From Hofstenia miamia (lineage: Eukaryota > Xenacoelomorpha > Acoela > Hofsteniidae), in NCBI GenBank assembly GCA_900660155.1, contig CABFPE010000546.1, positions 459,587 through 523,586 on the forward strand: a stretch of DNA of 64,000 nucleotides, written 5' to 3'. Below the pieces are notes generated by a model. The model made no database searches. It saw only the letters and a list, made by a program, of their open reading frames with translations, and had not been told where the DNA came from. The translations under genes and the position numbers were made by a program. The first letter of the stretch is position 1, and every line of letters begins with the position of its first letter. This document shows positions 22,489-34,570 of the stretch, piece after piece.

Positions 22489-23097
22489 ACGGTTAAATTT
22501 GCAGTAGCAACTGGACCATAGGACCACAAAACAACTGTTGGGCTTCTTTGACCACTTTGTTTGCCAGCACATCATCCCAAGATGAAACCTCTGCATAACA
22601 TGGTCACCAAGTTACTTGCATGAGCACCTCCCATTGAGTGATGGTTTCACTGCATAGTTTGAAGTACTTTAGCTCTGGTAGCCTAGAACTGATGGGGCAA
22701 TAACATCGTAACACATTTAATCTCCAAGTAAATGAATCGTAAAAATGTTCATATAACCCAAGGCCCTTGAGGGCGATGAGGAGTGTCATTAAGGCATCAG
22801 TATCAGAGGTGTGGGCAGAATGATGTTAGTGTTGAACATACTCATTGCCTGTATGAACTGCTGTAGACCACTGTGCAGAAGTGTAGGTTCTCAACTACAT
22901 CCAGGATATTGTCTTGGTACTCCTCTTTCAAAAACATTATGAGGCAAATATTCTCAACTTAGGATGGATTTGTGTTACTAATTTGAGAAAAAGGCACTCT
23001 AGTCTCCTTGGAGTCCCACACAGAGAGTTGTCTCTTTGCATAGTTGTCTGAGGTCCACTCCTGCTCAGAGAGTTGTCTCTGAGCATAGTCGCAGGAA
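22489..23097 (-). pseudogene. ORF3 C-terminal part, family B
   Basis: The frames at 22789-22604 and around it carry D-A-L-M-T-L-L-I-A-L-K-G, matching D-A-Q-x-T-L-M-I-x-I-K-G in the A copies. Y-A-E-V-S-S-W-D-D and a short end Q-L-L-L-Q-I-stop follow, just before the G-rich tract and LTR. Upstream, N-T-N-P-S and F-L-K-E-E-Y align with the N-N-P-N and F-F-Y-K-D blocks of A. A 15-residue repeat (A-Q-R-Q-L-S / A-K-R-Q-L-S) is encoded near 23021-23090. Two stops break the frame. The match places the same ORF3 in a second, distant LTR family. Confidence 0.75.
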
Positions 23098-23146
23098 TGT
23101 AGCATCATCCACATAAATCCAAAATAAGCTGTAAAACAGGAGCAGC
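23098..23146 (+). repeat. Stub of LTR A 5' end
   Basis: About 35-45 bp starting TGTAGCATCATCCACATAAA match the start of LTR A. The sequence then passes straight to gag, so the rest of the LTR, primer-binding site and leader are deleted. Confidence 0.8.
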
Positions 23147-24235
23147 ATGCAAACATACGAAATCGAATTTCATTCTAGAAAGGAAAGCAAACTGCAGGCA
23201 CTGCACATACCAACCTGCAAAGAGGTAACATATGAAGAATCAGATGAAGATTCAGATTTCAAGAAACAGAAAATTATAAATGAAATCACAAAAGCAGTGA
23301 CCACGCAACTGCAAGAAGAGGATACCATAAGAAATCACAGAAAACTGAAATATGAGAACTCAATTTTACCACAATCAACAGCCAGCAACATGATACCCTG
23401 TAAAGCAACACTACCCAAATTTAATGGAAGGGTAGTGGTTACAATCCCACATTTGCTGAATGGTTACAAATGTTTGAATTGACAATGGCAAAAAGAAAAG
23501 TGAGCCAACAGCCAACAGCGGCAAGACTCCCATTATATTTACCAGGGGCAACTTCCCAACACTACCTGCTTCTGGACACAGAAATGAAAAGAAACTATCA
23601 ACTACTAATCAGAGATTTTATGAACTATTATGAGAATGAGAGTTTCAAAAATCAATACTGAATCATTTTGAATGCAACAAAAATGAAGAAAACAGATGAC
23701 ATCCAAATCTATATGCAGCAAGTCAAATGACTGTTAATGCTCAGTTCAAGAGAAAACAGCTATTCAAAATACAACTTGTTCTCACACATCTGCAAGGGGA
23801 TGCCCAAAAGCATCAGAATACAGTTTGAAATCAAATGTGACATCGACAATAAGTTGGAAAGAATGATTAGGAAAGCAGTCTACATACAAGCAACTATTGA
23901 AAACAACTCTAGGATATATGAGAAAGCCACATGGCATAGAGAGGAACCAACTTGGAGAAGCAATCTCAAACTGCGCATCCCCAACAAAGCCTACACTGAA
24001 ATGAAACAAGAAAAGATAATAAAGGTGAAAGGAAAAATGGTAAGATGAGGAAAGTAAAAGAGAAAGATGTCAAATGCTGCAGTTGCAGACAGAAGGAACA
24101 CAAAAAACCAGATTGCCCAAAACAAATAAATGTAATTGGGGACAAAGAGGCCTATTACAATGAAGAGGATGTACTACAAACAGAATACGAAATCAATGAA
24201 GCATTGCCAACTGATGAGGATTTGGAAAACTAAGT
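23147..24235 (+). pseudogene. gag, family A
   Basis: The frames 23147-23482, 23470-23661, 23737-24048 and 24045-24233 give a charged N-terminus (E-E-S-D-E-D-S), the capsid block L-P-K-F-N-G, P-L-Y-L-P-G-A, Y-Y-E-N-E-S-F, F-S-H-I-C-K-G-M-P, and K-C-D-I-D-N-K. A zinc knuckle of the form C-x2-C-x4-H-x4-C lies near 24071-24114. Gag would assemble the particle and bind RNA through the knuckle. Frameshifts near 23420 and 24045 and stops near 23660 and 23730 break it. The chosen start is the first ATG after the LTR stub; the true N-terminus may be lost. Confidence 0.85.
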
Positions 24236-24985
24236 AGAGTGCTGACCAATGACAACCATGCATCGATAATTATCCTGACAAATCTTTATATGATGAATAC
24301 AATAATGATAGCTTTCAATTGAGTAATGACAAAAGCAACAATCAACACCAGAGCAGCAACATCCATAATTACTGATGAATATGCTATGAAGTTGGGATTT
24401 AAATGAGAAGACATGAATAGTTGCAATAAGAAACTAATCAATATCAATATGAAAGGAATGATAAATGTAGCACAAATGAATATTGCAAACACAACATTTG
24501 AACAACCTTTGGTGGTGGTGGACACACATAATAATTCGCTGCCATATGAAGTCATACTAGGAAATGACTTTTCAACGAAAAATGGATGTGTTATAAATTA
24601 TGCTAACAAAACCATAAAAGTGAAAGAAGAAGAGATGGAAATCAAAGAAGAACAAGAGAAGCAGAAAACAATTACATTTCAACTGCAAGAAGACATTCAC
24701 CCACAGCTGCATCAATGGAAAATGCACACAATCAAGATGGAGGACACCATAACAGCTGACATAATGCTGTACAACAACAAAGGTATCAACACCAAATGAA
24801 AAGATCTCAGATAAGAATATATGGAAAATACATCAAAACCAACATCAGACGCATCTGGAAGGCAATCAAAGACAATGATGGAGCAAGTAATTTGCACAGT
24901 CAATTAAATAACTTGCAAAGGAAAACAGATAGTACTCCACATGGCCAACTCAAGGGCATTGGGACAAAGCAGAAGAAGAAGATAC
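24236..24985 (+). pseudogene. Aspartic protease and linker, family A
   Basis: Near 24335 the active-site region reads T-I-N-T-R-A-A-T-S; the copy on the minus strand near 55410 has I-D-T-E-A-A-T. The catalytic Asp is thus lost here (D to N). The flap and C-terminal region follow: N-T-T-F-E-Q and V-I-L-G-N-D-F at 24413-24799. Downstream, H-G-Q-L-K-G-I-G (near 24941-24964) marks the junction to RT and resembles the motif repeated in ORF3. The protease would cut the polyproteins. Confidence 0.75.
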
Positions 24986-25870
24986 ATACAGAATACCTGA
25001 AATAAACAATGAAGACTACCAACATCTTGAAGAACAAGAGATCACACAACTAAGAACACTCCTAGAAAAACACAAACATATATTCAACTAAGGAGAGATA
25101 AGCATAGGTCAGGCAGTAGGCAAAAAGCACAAGATAGTCATAACGACAGACAAACCAATCAAACTACCAGTTAGCAGGGTGCCTGAGCAGCTGAAAGAGG
25201 AATACAATTGCATATTGGAAGAACTGATTGACTACAAAATTATTCAGCCAAGTGAGAGCCCATAAGTGGCACCAACCATGTTTGCAAACCAGGGAAACAA
25301 GTACCACTTATGTATTGACTTTCACAAATTAAATGAAGTAACAAAAAAGGACTCATACCCCTTACTGTGAAAAGAGGATATGATCTATGAAGCCAGTAAA
25401 CCCAAATACTTTACAACATTGGATTTATGCGAGGCCTACTGGCAAGTGAAGATGGAAGAGGACGATATTGAGAAGACAGCATTTATAACTCCATATGGGT
25501 TATATGAATTGATATATATGGCGTTCAGACTCTGTAATGCACCAGCAACTTTTCAGAGGTACAAAGGTACTAAAAATAAGACACATAGAATGGAAGAGGT
25601 GGTTGATGCCTATATAGATGACATCATAGTCACAAGCAATACAGTCCAAGAACATCTGGAAAAATTGGAAAGAATGTTAACCATCCTAGAGAATGCGGGA
25701 CTTTGCATTAACGGAAATAACTGCAACATTCTCAAAGAGAAAATATTGTTCCTCAGAAGAACAATAGAAAAGGGCAGAATATGCATGAAGGACAATGCTA
25801 GAGAAATGATCTGAAAGATAGAAAAACTGAGCAACAAAAAAGATATACAGAGAATTATGGGATTCTTCAA
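24986..25870 (+). pseudogene. Reverse transcriptase, family A
   Basis: The fingers are present with stops near 25090 and 25263: I-S-I-G-Q-A-V-G, A-P-T-M-F and C-I-D-F. The long frame 25380-25814 has L-D-L-C-E-A-Y-W-Q-V, I-T-P-Y-G-L-Y, C-N-A-P-A-T-F-Q-R and the catalytic Y-I-D-D at 25611-25622. After the thumb (R-I-C-M-K-D-N-A) a stop occurs at 25812-25814, followed by a small deletion in the N-Y-Y-G region. The palm residues are intact, but the gene is not. Confidence 0.92.
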
Positions 25871-26393
25871 TTATTATTCCTAATATAGCTGGTAAGACCA
25901 CTAAGATGACCAGATGGATGAGGAAATCAGTGCCATTCATATGGACTTGGCAGGAGCAGGAGGAACTGGACAATATCAAAGAAGAACTGGCAAAATTACC
26001 CTCCCTCAACACACCAGATTACAATGAAAAATTTATATTAGATTGAGATGCTAGCAAGGTGGCAATTGGAGCAATGCTTGGTCAAATAAAGAATGGAAAA
26101 GAGGTACCCATCCAGTTTTTTAGCCACAAGCTGATGGCAAGCAAAGAAAATTATGGCTCTACTAAAGTAGAGATGCTCACATTGATTGAGAGTATCAAGA
26201 AATTTCGACATTTTCTCATTGGTAAGGAATTCAGAGTATGAACAGACAATAGCAGATTGGCATGGCTAAAGAAGTTCTCCAGGGATAAGTCCGGAATAGT
26301 GTCATGGTGGATCAAATACCTAAATGAGTTCACATTTACGATTGAACACAGGAAAGGTACATTCTGGACATCACTGCCCAAATACCAGAGAGA
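25871..26393 (+). pseudogene. RNase H, family A
   Basis: It contains L-N-T-P-D-Y, a stop where L-D-C-D should be (26045), A-I-G-A-M-L-G-Q, Q-F-F-S-H-K-L, E-M-L-T-L-I-E-S and T-D-N-S. The end of the domain is truncated: I-E-H-R-K-G-T jumps through W-T-S-L-P to the integrase core at about 26394. This removes the integrase zinc-binding domain. Confidence 0.85.
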
Positions 26394-27415
26394 TGGTGAT
26401 GGTAGATAATTTTACTAAGTACACAAGCATGGTCCCAATGCAGAATACCATGGCAGAAACCACAGCAGAGATAGTCTTTAAAGAATGGATACTGCAACTA
26501 GGGCCAATGGAAATGATTATAACAGATAAGGGGCCCCAATTTGAAAGTGGACTTTTCCAGGAAATGGCGAAGCTTCTAGAAATCGCAAGTGAACAAACAA
26601 CTGCATATCATCCACAGAGAAGCTTATAGAAATCGCAAGTGAACAAACAACTGCATATCATCCACAGACCAACAGAGCAGTGGAGCAGCGCAACCAAACA
26701 CTAATCAAGCTAATCAGAGTAGCAACAATGATGATAGGAGGAAGTAGATGGAGAGAGGTGATTGAAATGATTGAATACTATTACAACACTTTGGTGCAAG
26801 CAACAACTGGAGTCTCACCACTCAAGGCAATGTTCAGAAGAGAAGCAACAACCCCACTTTCAATGCAATACACCAACTATAGTGGTAAGTTGGACAATGC
26901 ATACGTACAACAATTGAAAGACCAAATTACAGGGATTTAAAAAACAATGTGCCACAATATAAAAAAATCAGCAGTGAGACAGCAACACAATTACAATAAA
27001 AAAATTTATGGTCACTCACACAAAGTAGGAGATAAAGTATACATGTTCACATTGATTAAACTCACAGACACAAACCAAGTCCAGAAGTTGAAAACGGTAT
27101 GGTCTGGCCCCTACACAATAACACAAACACTACCAAACAATGAATATATGTTAGACAATAATAGACTATTACATTTTCAAAACCTCAAGAGCACAACAGC
27201 AGATATAGAATTAATGAAGATAGTTGAGAATGCTGAATTCAAAATATGCTGAATTAACAGCAATGAAATTATATACTATATGTATGATTTAGACAGCCTG
27301 CACAAAGAAGAATTCGATGATGAATAAACAGCAGACATTGGAGTTGGTGACTCGAGCAGAAAAGTGCTGCCCCAGAGGACAGCAAGAAAAAAACCTATAT
27401 ATGACCCTGAAATAT
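26394..27415 (+). pseudogene. Integrase core and C-terminus, family A
   Basis: It starts at the V-D-N-F-T-K-Y block. T-D-K-G-P-Q-F is near 26523, then Y-H-P-Q with a 50-bp tandem duplication (26569-26668) that shifts the frame, then N-R-A-V-E-Q and the frame 26680-26940. The frame 26947-27252 contains the GPY/F module and is identical in protein to 14599-14294 on the minus strand. The N-terminal HHCC domain is deleted. The segment ends at the single N at 27416. Confidence 0.9.
26569..26668 (+). repeat. 50-bp tandem duplication in integrase
   Basis: The units 26569-26618 and 26619-26668 are almost identical (CTTCTAG against CTTATAG). The unit is not a multiple of three, so it shifts the frame between the second and third catalytic residues. 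Confidence 0.95.
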
Positions 27416-27416
27416 N

Positions 27417-27920
27417 AATAAATAGCTTTGAAATTAGAAAGAAATTTGATGAACAATAAATTCTTCGGAGTTTATTTTATTTTCATTCTACATTTATCTG
27501 GTTTGATTATTTAATAAAATGTGCAGCTAGGCAAGTCGTGTCGAGTAGTGGCTGGATTCCATCACAGGATCGATTCAAATAGTCCTTGTGCCAGTCACGA
27601 AACTGCACTTATGTTACGGTTAGGAGTTTTTCGATTCTTGCCTATTCTGACTTACGATCTATACAAGTATGAAATAATTAATGCTCGAAATGACTGGATA
27701 GTTGAACCCTAGGAATATATATTCTTAATAGTAGGAGACTTGACTATAATCAACCAAATAAACGACCTTACATGTATCATTATTAAATGTAAGTTGAGGA
27801 AACTGCAATCTATTACTTAAATTACTAAGCCAGTAGCTTTACTGTAATGGCTATTTAATATTATGTAAATGCAGTTAGTGTCAATACCCGGTTGCTTTAC
27901 TTGATCAAAACAACAAACAT
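27417..27920 (+). repeat. LTR F fragment beside an N
   Basis: It matches about 7020-7680 of LTR F (without the duplicated block), from AATTCTTCGGAGTTTATTT to CAACAAACA, where it passes into integrase tail sequence. Neither LTR end is present. The left edge is the N at 27416. Confidence 0.85.
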
Positions 27921-28325
27921 TTTCAAAACCTCAAGAGGGCAACAGCAGACATTGAAGAGATGAAGATAGATGAGAATGCTGAATTCAAAATATGCAGAAT
28001 TAACAGCAATGAAATTATATATGATATGTATGACTTAGACAGCCTGCACAAAGAAGAATTCAACAATGAATACACAGAGGACATCAGAGTTGATGACTCA
28101 AGCTGAAGAGTGCTGACCCAGAGGGCAGCAAGAAATAAACCTATATATGACCCTGAAATATGCATATAACTTTACTAACTGCATTTAGGAAATTAGAGGA
28201 AAATGATGCACCACAGAGGAACTCTCAACCACCAACAGGAGAAGGAGAGTTCAAAGAAGTTCTCAAACCAGATGTCGACTCAAGGGGAGAAGGGACGAGA
28301 ATGAAGAACCAATGAACAGATGACA
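27921..28325 (+). pseudogene. Integrase tail and ORF3 lead-in, family A
   Basis: The segment repeats the integrase tail found just left of the N (27176-27415), but as a different variant with many base differences. It continues through the W/M-block and the proline-containing stretch to the stop region before ORF3. It therefore comes from another A copy than the sequence before the N. Confidence 0.8.
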
Positions 28326-31214
28326 TAGAGTGAGAAGGCGTCCTAGTAGTCCCCAAGGCTGATTCAAGGGCAGGGAGACCTGAGGATTTGCAGGGGAAGG
28401 TGTAAGTGGTGGAAGAACTGTGGAGATACAGAAGTGATTCAAGGCTGATGTTATCCCAATCTGAACCACACCTGGTCAAGTGCTGGTAGGAGTAACTGTG
28501 AGCCAATTCAAGGGCAAATCAGTAGAAACTATTAGCAGAGATTCACAGCCTTTGGACTGTGAACCAAGCACCAGTGGACTACCATTAAGGATGACTCAGC
28601 TACACGCCTCCTCAGAAACTACCTTGGAAAGAATGGTATGATCAAAAGAAAGAGAAAAGCGGATGTTGAACATTGATTGAGAAACCCTACATCCTTATTT
28701 TATGGGAAGATGTGTTACAATGCATTCACAAAGCTATCCCCAGAAACATAAGCACACATATGAAAAGTTGAGAGAACCAAAGGGAAGTAAGTATTTACAG
28801 ATAGTGCTCAATGCAAACAATAGACCAAAAGTTAACGTGATAATAAGCTACCCTCATGAGATGAATGAAACACTAGAAAAACCATACATGCAGAGCAGAG
28901 TGCACATCATATTTGATGATGAGTTTAGACTGGACACAATGCAAGTGATAATGGCATATAAAGACAAAATAGCTGAAATACCGGAAATAAATATTGATGA
29001 AGAAAATCTCACGATCATACACATATTAAAACAAAAAGATTATACAAAAAACTTGGAGAAGAAAATAGATGAAACAACAAGATTTCAAAGAGTTCAGAAT
29101 GTCAGAGTAGTAATAATCACAATATCAACAAATGAAAACATCCCTGAGCACCTAAGAGAAGCATGCATGTTAGCCAAAAATATCTTCCCATGGGAGAGAA
29201 CACCAAGCACTACAACAATCCCAGAGCTAATATGATTTGATTTAGAGATAGACTACTGGGCACAAATCTACAGGATTATGGTAGATCCGTGCATTGTGAT
29301 TGATCTCTATAGACAAACAAAAACAATAGAATTGACGTCAGACACAGATGGATTAGAAAAGGCCAACACACTGTTCATATAGTGCAGTCTAACACAGATA
29401 CAAGAGCACCTCCAACAAATTCAAACAATATGGAGAAACAGGAAATTACAACAAAAAGTAGAGGAAAGCTGGCCAGAAATAAAAATAGAAGCACAGTCAC
29501 AGAAATTTCACAAGTCAGTGGAAATGGTATTATCAGAAGTGAACAAAGCTTACAAGCTTAAAATGAGAAAAGATTTCAAACAGTTATTGTTCAAAGAGAA
29601 GAATGCACCAGATGTACGCTATAGAACAATGGCATGGATACTAGTGATTTTCACAACCAAACAGGCATAGTTGAAACTCCCAATCTTGTGACACACCTGG
29701 CACAAGTTAGTAAAGACAAAAAAGTATGAGATAGCAATAGTGCAAATAAATATGCAAACAAAAACTGGCTATTAAAAGGTCACACAGGAAAGCTGGAGTC
29801 ACCAAACAGATCAGAAAAGCCAGTACAAACAATGGAAAAAATACTGAGTTGAATGATAATGAACAAAAACCTGATGGGAAAAATGTCAGTAATAATCATT
29901 GCCAACAAAACAAGGATATGCCACAGCAAGATCACCATATTTGACGAGCCAATGAAAAAGTACATGTGGGGAGCAACATCTGAAACATGAATGAAACAAT
30001 TAGAACATCAACCATGGTTGACATGAAAATTGGCAAGCACAGCCAAGATTAGAAAAACGTTAGCACAGAAAGATGTGCAGAAAACCCTCAACCAATAAAT
30101 GGAATGCTATGAACGAGACAGCCTGCAGTGCACATTTACAAAAGTCATACAAAGTGCAGAAATGATGAAATGAGGGGGCATAACAGAACCAGTAGAAGTC
30201 TGCAAAATAGTAATGAAATCCTAAGCAGAGATGTTAGAAAAAGAACAATTGTTAACATCCTCAAGATTACTACTATCTGCTAAAACGCAGCAGATGATCA
30301 ACAGAATAAATATAGAAAAATGGGGAGAAATTAGCCCAGCAAGGACAATCAAATGGATAGATACTGATGACGAGTGGTTCCTAGTCGAGATCAAAGTCAC
30401 TAGAGAAGCAAAAGATATTAAAGAAAGAAACTTCCAGAATATCAGAGAACAGCTAACAGTAGCAACAATGAAGCTTAAGTTTACAGAAGCATTTACATGA
30501 ACAGAGTTGGAAGAGTTACTGAAACCATACAACCAACTAGCTGTAGATGTTGAGTGTATAACAGCTAGAATAGACATCAAAGAAGAAATACAACTAAAAT
30601 TAAGCCAGAGGGGATTGACGCAAGCATTTTGGAACACTATCCCAGATGCCAAAATGAACTACCCCACCATGATAGGCCTAGCTATGGCACCAACTACGGA
30701 AGGCCCATATCCACACATTGAAAAAGAAACAGAAAGCAAAGCAAAAGCTATGATAGAGCAAGATGATTATAAAAGATCAAAAGACATAATGCTAAGAAGT
30801 GACAATAGAGAGAGGGTCTACATTGAAGGCACAATAACGCCAGATCAACTCTACACACAAGGGAGACCTATTAACATACAGTTACAGGATCTCAGAAAAG
30901 AAATAGAAGAACAGAATCCAAGAGCAATAATGCTATTCTCCAGGGTAAATGATATTGTATGGACAGACATCTGGGAAAGAAAGTACTGCTACTATGATGT
31001 CACAAAGAGAGTAGAAATTGTTACAATGATGCAGATCAACAAGAACAATCCTAATAGTATAACTGAAAAAGAAGTGAGACAACATCAGTTTCTTCTATAA
31101 AGATGTGGCAAATACCCAGAGTCTACAAAAAGTATTTATGTTCTTCTATCCAGACAATCAAATTAGAGAAGATCTAGAACATGAACAAGGCTGATGCACA
31201 AATGACATTGATGA
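28326..31214 (+). pseudogene. ORF3 of family A, plus-strand mosaic
   Basis: The frames 28702-29235, 30231-30500 and 30507-31100 carry N-R-P-K-V-N, F-P-W-E-R (29188), K-Y-M-W-G (29956), I-E-K-W-G-E (30314), W-N-T-I-P-D (30631), Y-I-E-G-T-I-T-P (30820) and Y-Y-D-V-T-K (30990). The first part equals 18600-20293 inverted, about 30040-30720 follows the A1 copy (11500-12230), and 30720-31214 follows 17396-17920. It ends at 31214 by joining the LTR TATA region, so the C-terminus is missing. Confidence 0.85.
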
Positions 31215-32074
31215 TAGGAATACTATACTATAAATAGATTGAAAACCATTGTAAGAGTTTGATAAAGAATTTTATTTGGAATTCTTATTTTGTTTCATAT
31301 TAACAGTTTGATTATTTAATACAAGCTAATTGAGCAGTGTTCAGTAGTGGTCTGGATACATCATAGGGAACGATTCTAGGGTCTCTGTGCCCTAGTGCCA
31401 AAAGTGCACATATGTTAGGTATAGGGTTTTTCTCTTGATTAGCCAACTAGCATTTCATTACTGCATGTATCAAAATAATTAACTGTCAGCAAATGGTTGG
31501 ATGACTGAAACTTAGGAATTATATTAATACTATTTTAGATCTAAATTGATGACCCATAAATGACCAATAAAGTGACCATACATGTAGTAAATTATAAATG
31601 AAGTTTAGAAAGTTGTTCAAACAAGATATATTTAAATGAACCAATATATTTTCAGTAATGGCTACATGTAATATTTAACGAACAACTAGTAACAAGTCAG
31701 GTTGCAAATAGATAGAACACTTTCATGAAATAGAGTTTAAGTTGATTTCTGTTGTGTCTTGAGTAAGCACTGAGCTAAAGTAGGGTACACATAAACTGTA
31801 TTGATTGAGCTGAGAAGTGGCACTCAACCAATGGATGGAATGATGAAACTGGATGTGGAGATCCACTTTGGGCAGATGCCCATTAAAAGATCACAACAGA
31901 CATTACTGCATGGCTTTGTCACCTAAATAGTGAATGGTTAATTCCAGTTACATAAGTTATCAGAAGCAACAGTCCAGCAGTATGTAATAAGTAAATCCTT
32001 ACCCACAATAACACAACTAATGTTATTCAGTAACAGTAGATGAACAGTGATAATGCCTGGTAAAGGATATTACA
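31215..32074 (+). repeat. LTR type A, 3' part
   Basis: It begins in the TATA region (ACTATAAATAG) and ends GATATTACA at 32074. The 5' third is deleted, with the same breakpoint as at 17395. Confidence 0.9.
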
Positions 32075-32788
32075 TTATGAGGTTTTTCTATTTTTTAGAT
32101 AACCTCTCTTGTGTTCTCTTTCATACACATTCTCCCTAGGAATATTATCTTCTCTTTAAGTATATCACTATTATTTCTGTTAATAAAGACTTCTGCCTTT
32201 TCCAGTATTGTCAACATTCTTTCCAGTTTCTCCAAGTGCTCTTGTACCACATCACTCATTACTATTTTGTAGTCTAAATATGCACTGTTCCATCTTCCAT
32301 TCTATGTGTCATGTTTTTAATACTTTTTTGATATATCTCTGGAAGGTTGTGGGCACTTTGCATTGCCTGAACACAATGTATATCAATTCATGCAATCCTT
32401 ATGGTATTACAAAAGCTATTTTTTGATGTCTTATTCTTCCATCTTCACCTGCCAGTATGCCTTGAATAAATCTATTGTCTTGAAATATTAACAAGTCCTT
32501 GATACATGGGAGAGGTTATGAATCTTTTTTCATTACCTTGTTGAGCTTGGGGAAGTCTATACAGAGATGATATTTGTCTCCATGTTTTATGAACACTGTT
32601 TGTGTCTTTTCAAAATTTCCTTCAATCGTTGAATTTCCATTTCCTCTAGATGTAGGTAATCATCATTTCTTATCTCCAGTATTCTGTATGCATCTTCTTT
32701 GTTTGCTTTTGTCACTATGCTCTTGACTTTGCTCTTGGGAGTACTTGCAACTTTGATGGTGTTCATCCACTTGCCCTTGTGTTGGCCA
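32075..32788 (-). pseudogene. Reverse transcriptase fragment, minus strand
   Basis: Read on the minus strand it gives H-G-D-K-Y-H-L-C-I-D-F (near 32560), P-L-P, the F-R-Q-C-K block near 32360, and thumb motifs near 32130. Stops are frequent. It lies between the end of a plus-strand A LTR and the start of a plus-strand C LTR, so it is a separate older fragment. Its divergence from A, A2 and B suggests a C or E type source. Confidence 0.8.
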
Positions 32789-33147
32789 TGTTATAGCACA
32801 ATCCAAACAAAATGCTGCTAATAAAGAAAAAAGAGCAAATTATTATTTGAACACTAAGATCAAATTATGATTATTTAGAAAAACAATTTAAGTTCAATTA
32901 TCAGAGTTATCTTTGTAAGATGCAAACAAGTAATAATATAGCAAATTAGTACTTGTAGTCGAAATTTGACAAAACAAAGGGGGCGAATTCACTTCTATTA
33001 TTTTCAGCCAATTTGGCAGACAAATTAAATTTGAATTTTGAATGACAGGTACTTATTCAAAGTTAACTATAAATAGAGCATAAATCAGTTTGGAATTGGT
33101 TGAAGTAAATTCTTCAAATATCTTATTCTTTAGATTTTATTGTTAAA
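32789..33147 (+). repeat. LTR type C, 5' part
   Basis: It starts TGTTATAGCACAATCC and aligns with the reverse complement of 51640-51999. It includes GCCAATTTGGC (33007-33017), CAGGTAC and TATAAATA (33068-33075). Homology ends near 33147. Confidence 0.8.
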
Positions 33148-33439
33148 CAAGTGAGACAGATAGGGTAGCACCAGTCAATAGGTTAAGCACTTTACTTCTG
33201 GAAGTTCCGCTTCAGCTGGAAGCCACAGGAATTGGTCATCTTGGTTGTTACCTAAATTAGTTCTGTTAATTGGATGAATTACCAATGTTACATCTACATG
33301 CTATAAGTTCTAAGTTAATCCCTGCTCCGGAATCGTGGCTGTTCTGTAAACGCTATCTAAACCTTCTGTGGAGTCAGTTAAGTTTCTAGTTAAGTTTTCC
33401 TACCAGCCACTGATTCTACAGAATCAGAATTTGTTGACA
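33148..33439. other. Unassigned interval
   Basis: No match to the other LTRs or genes in the window was noticed and no frame has a recognisable motif. It may be host DNA between two LTR fragments. Confidence 0.4.
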
Positions 33440-34570
33440 ACTTAGATTAACAGGTACTAGCCAAATATTTGAATGTTTATTATTTTGGAAGTATAAAAGT
33501 AGTGTGATTTATTATTTTGGTGATGACTTAATTCATTGGATTTGCTTTGCTTTTCTTTCTCAGGTTATTTTATTAATTAAATGGAAAGCTAAAAACGTTC
33601 AAGCACTAGGGTATTTGAGGCAGTGGTCCACGACTTGGTTTAAAGGGAGATAATTTGTAACAGCTTAGCACTTAGCAATGAATTGTTATCACCATTCCAA
33701 CAGCTGTGTATTCTGCACATTAACAATAATGATTTGCTAGTGCCATTCCCATGGCTGTGCGGCTGGTAGCTGTTGGTCTACCCAATGTGCTCATAGGTTA
33801 TGTGTAAGGATAGGGGTTTTTCTTTGTTGTAGCTTTCCTATCATTTGTTGTTCGTTTTATTATATTATTAAGTTTACATTAGCCCTTATACGAGAATTCA
33901 CAGTTTGTTTGTATTGGAAGTTTATCAATGTCATTACATTGTATTTAATTCATAGCCAACCTAAGGACCTAATTCCTAGTTTTATGCTGACCACATTGAT
34001 TGTTCACATGTACTATAGGTTATTAGCATATAAATATTTATCTGTAGGGTTATTACATGTAAGGCATAATAACAAGCTAATGCATTCTGGTTGTGAGTCT
34101 CCTTTATATTACAACATCATTAATAACAAGAACAATCAATGCATTAAATTAGTAGGTTATCCACACATTGTCACTATTGCATTATCACATGATATATGAC
34201 ATTCCATGCACTGAGTTCTTGGTGTGGCGATTGGTGTTTCTTTCAATGTCAAAGTGTTCATTGGAATTAATAGTTACATTGTAGTTCTTCAATTCCTCTT
34301 TGTGCCTTGCCTCAGGTGGGGTGTGTAACCCTGTACTTTGTACCAGCCATCTCTTGTTTTGAACCTAAAGTACTGTTGTTACTCTGAGTGTCAATTATAG
34401 TTGTTGCTTAGATATTAGTCTAATCATTAAGTAACCACAAGTAAGAACAAAAGAATAGAGATGGAATTTGGAATCTGTCACCTACCTTACTAGGCAAGGA
34501 TAGGAAGTAGTCAAAGCAGCTCCTAAATTACATTCAGACTTACTAGTTGGAAGGTTGTCAAGATTCTACA
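33440..34570 (+). repeat. LTR type E, 5' copy (truncated)
   Basis: It aligns with the inverse of about 40654-41720 and with 37020-38009. It has TATAAAAG at 33492-33499 and ends GATTCTACA at 34570. About 200 bp of the 5' end are missing. Confidence 0.85.

Larger units (their letters stand above)
23098..32074 (+). mobile_element. Family A element, plus-strand mosaic copy
   Basis: The order is LTR stub, gag, protease, RT, RNase H, integrase, ORF3 and 3' LTR. It is the only A copy in the window where gag to LTR can be followed on one strand, but it is interrupted by LTR F sequence after a single N (27416). Several segments repeat minus-strand copies at 11.5-20.3 kb almost base for base. It is therefore either a recombination mosaic or partly an assembly product. 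Confidence 0.75.
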
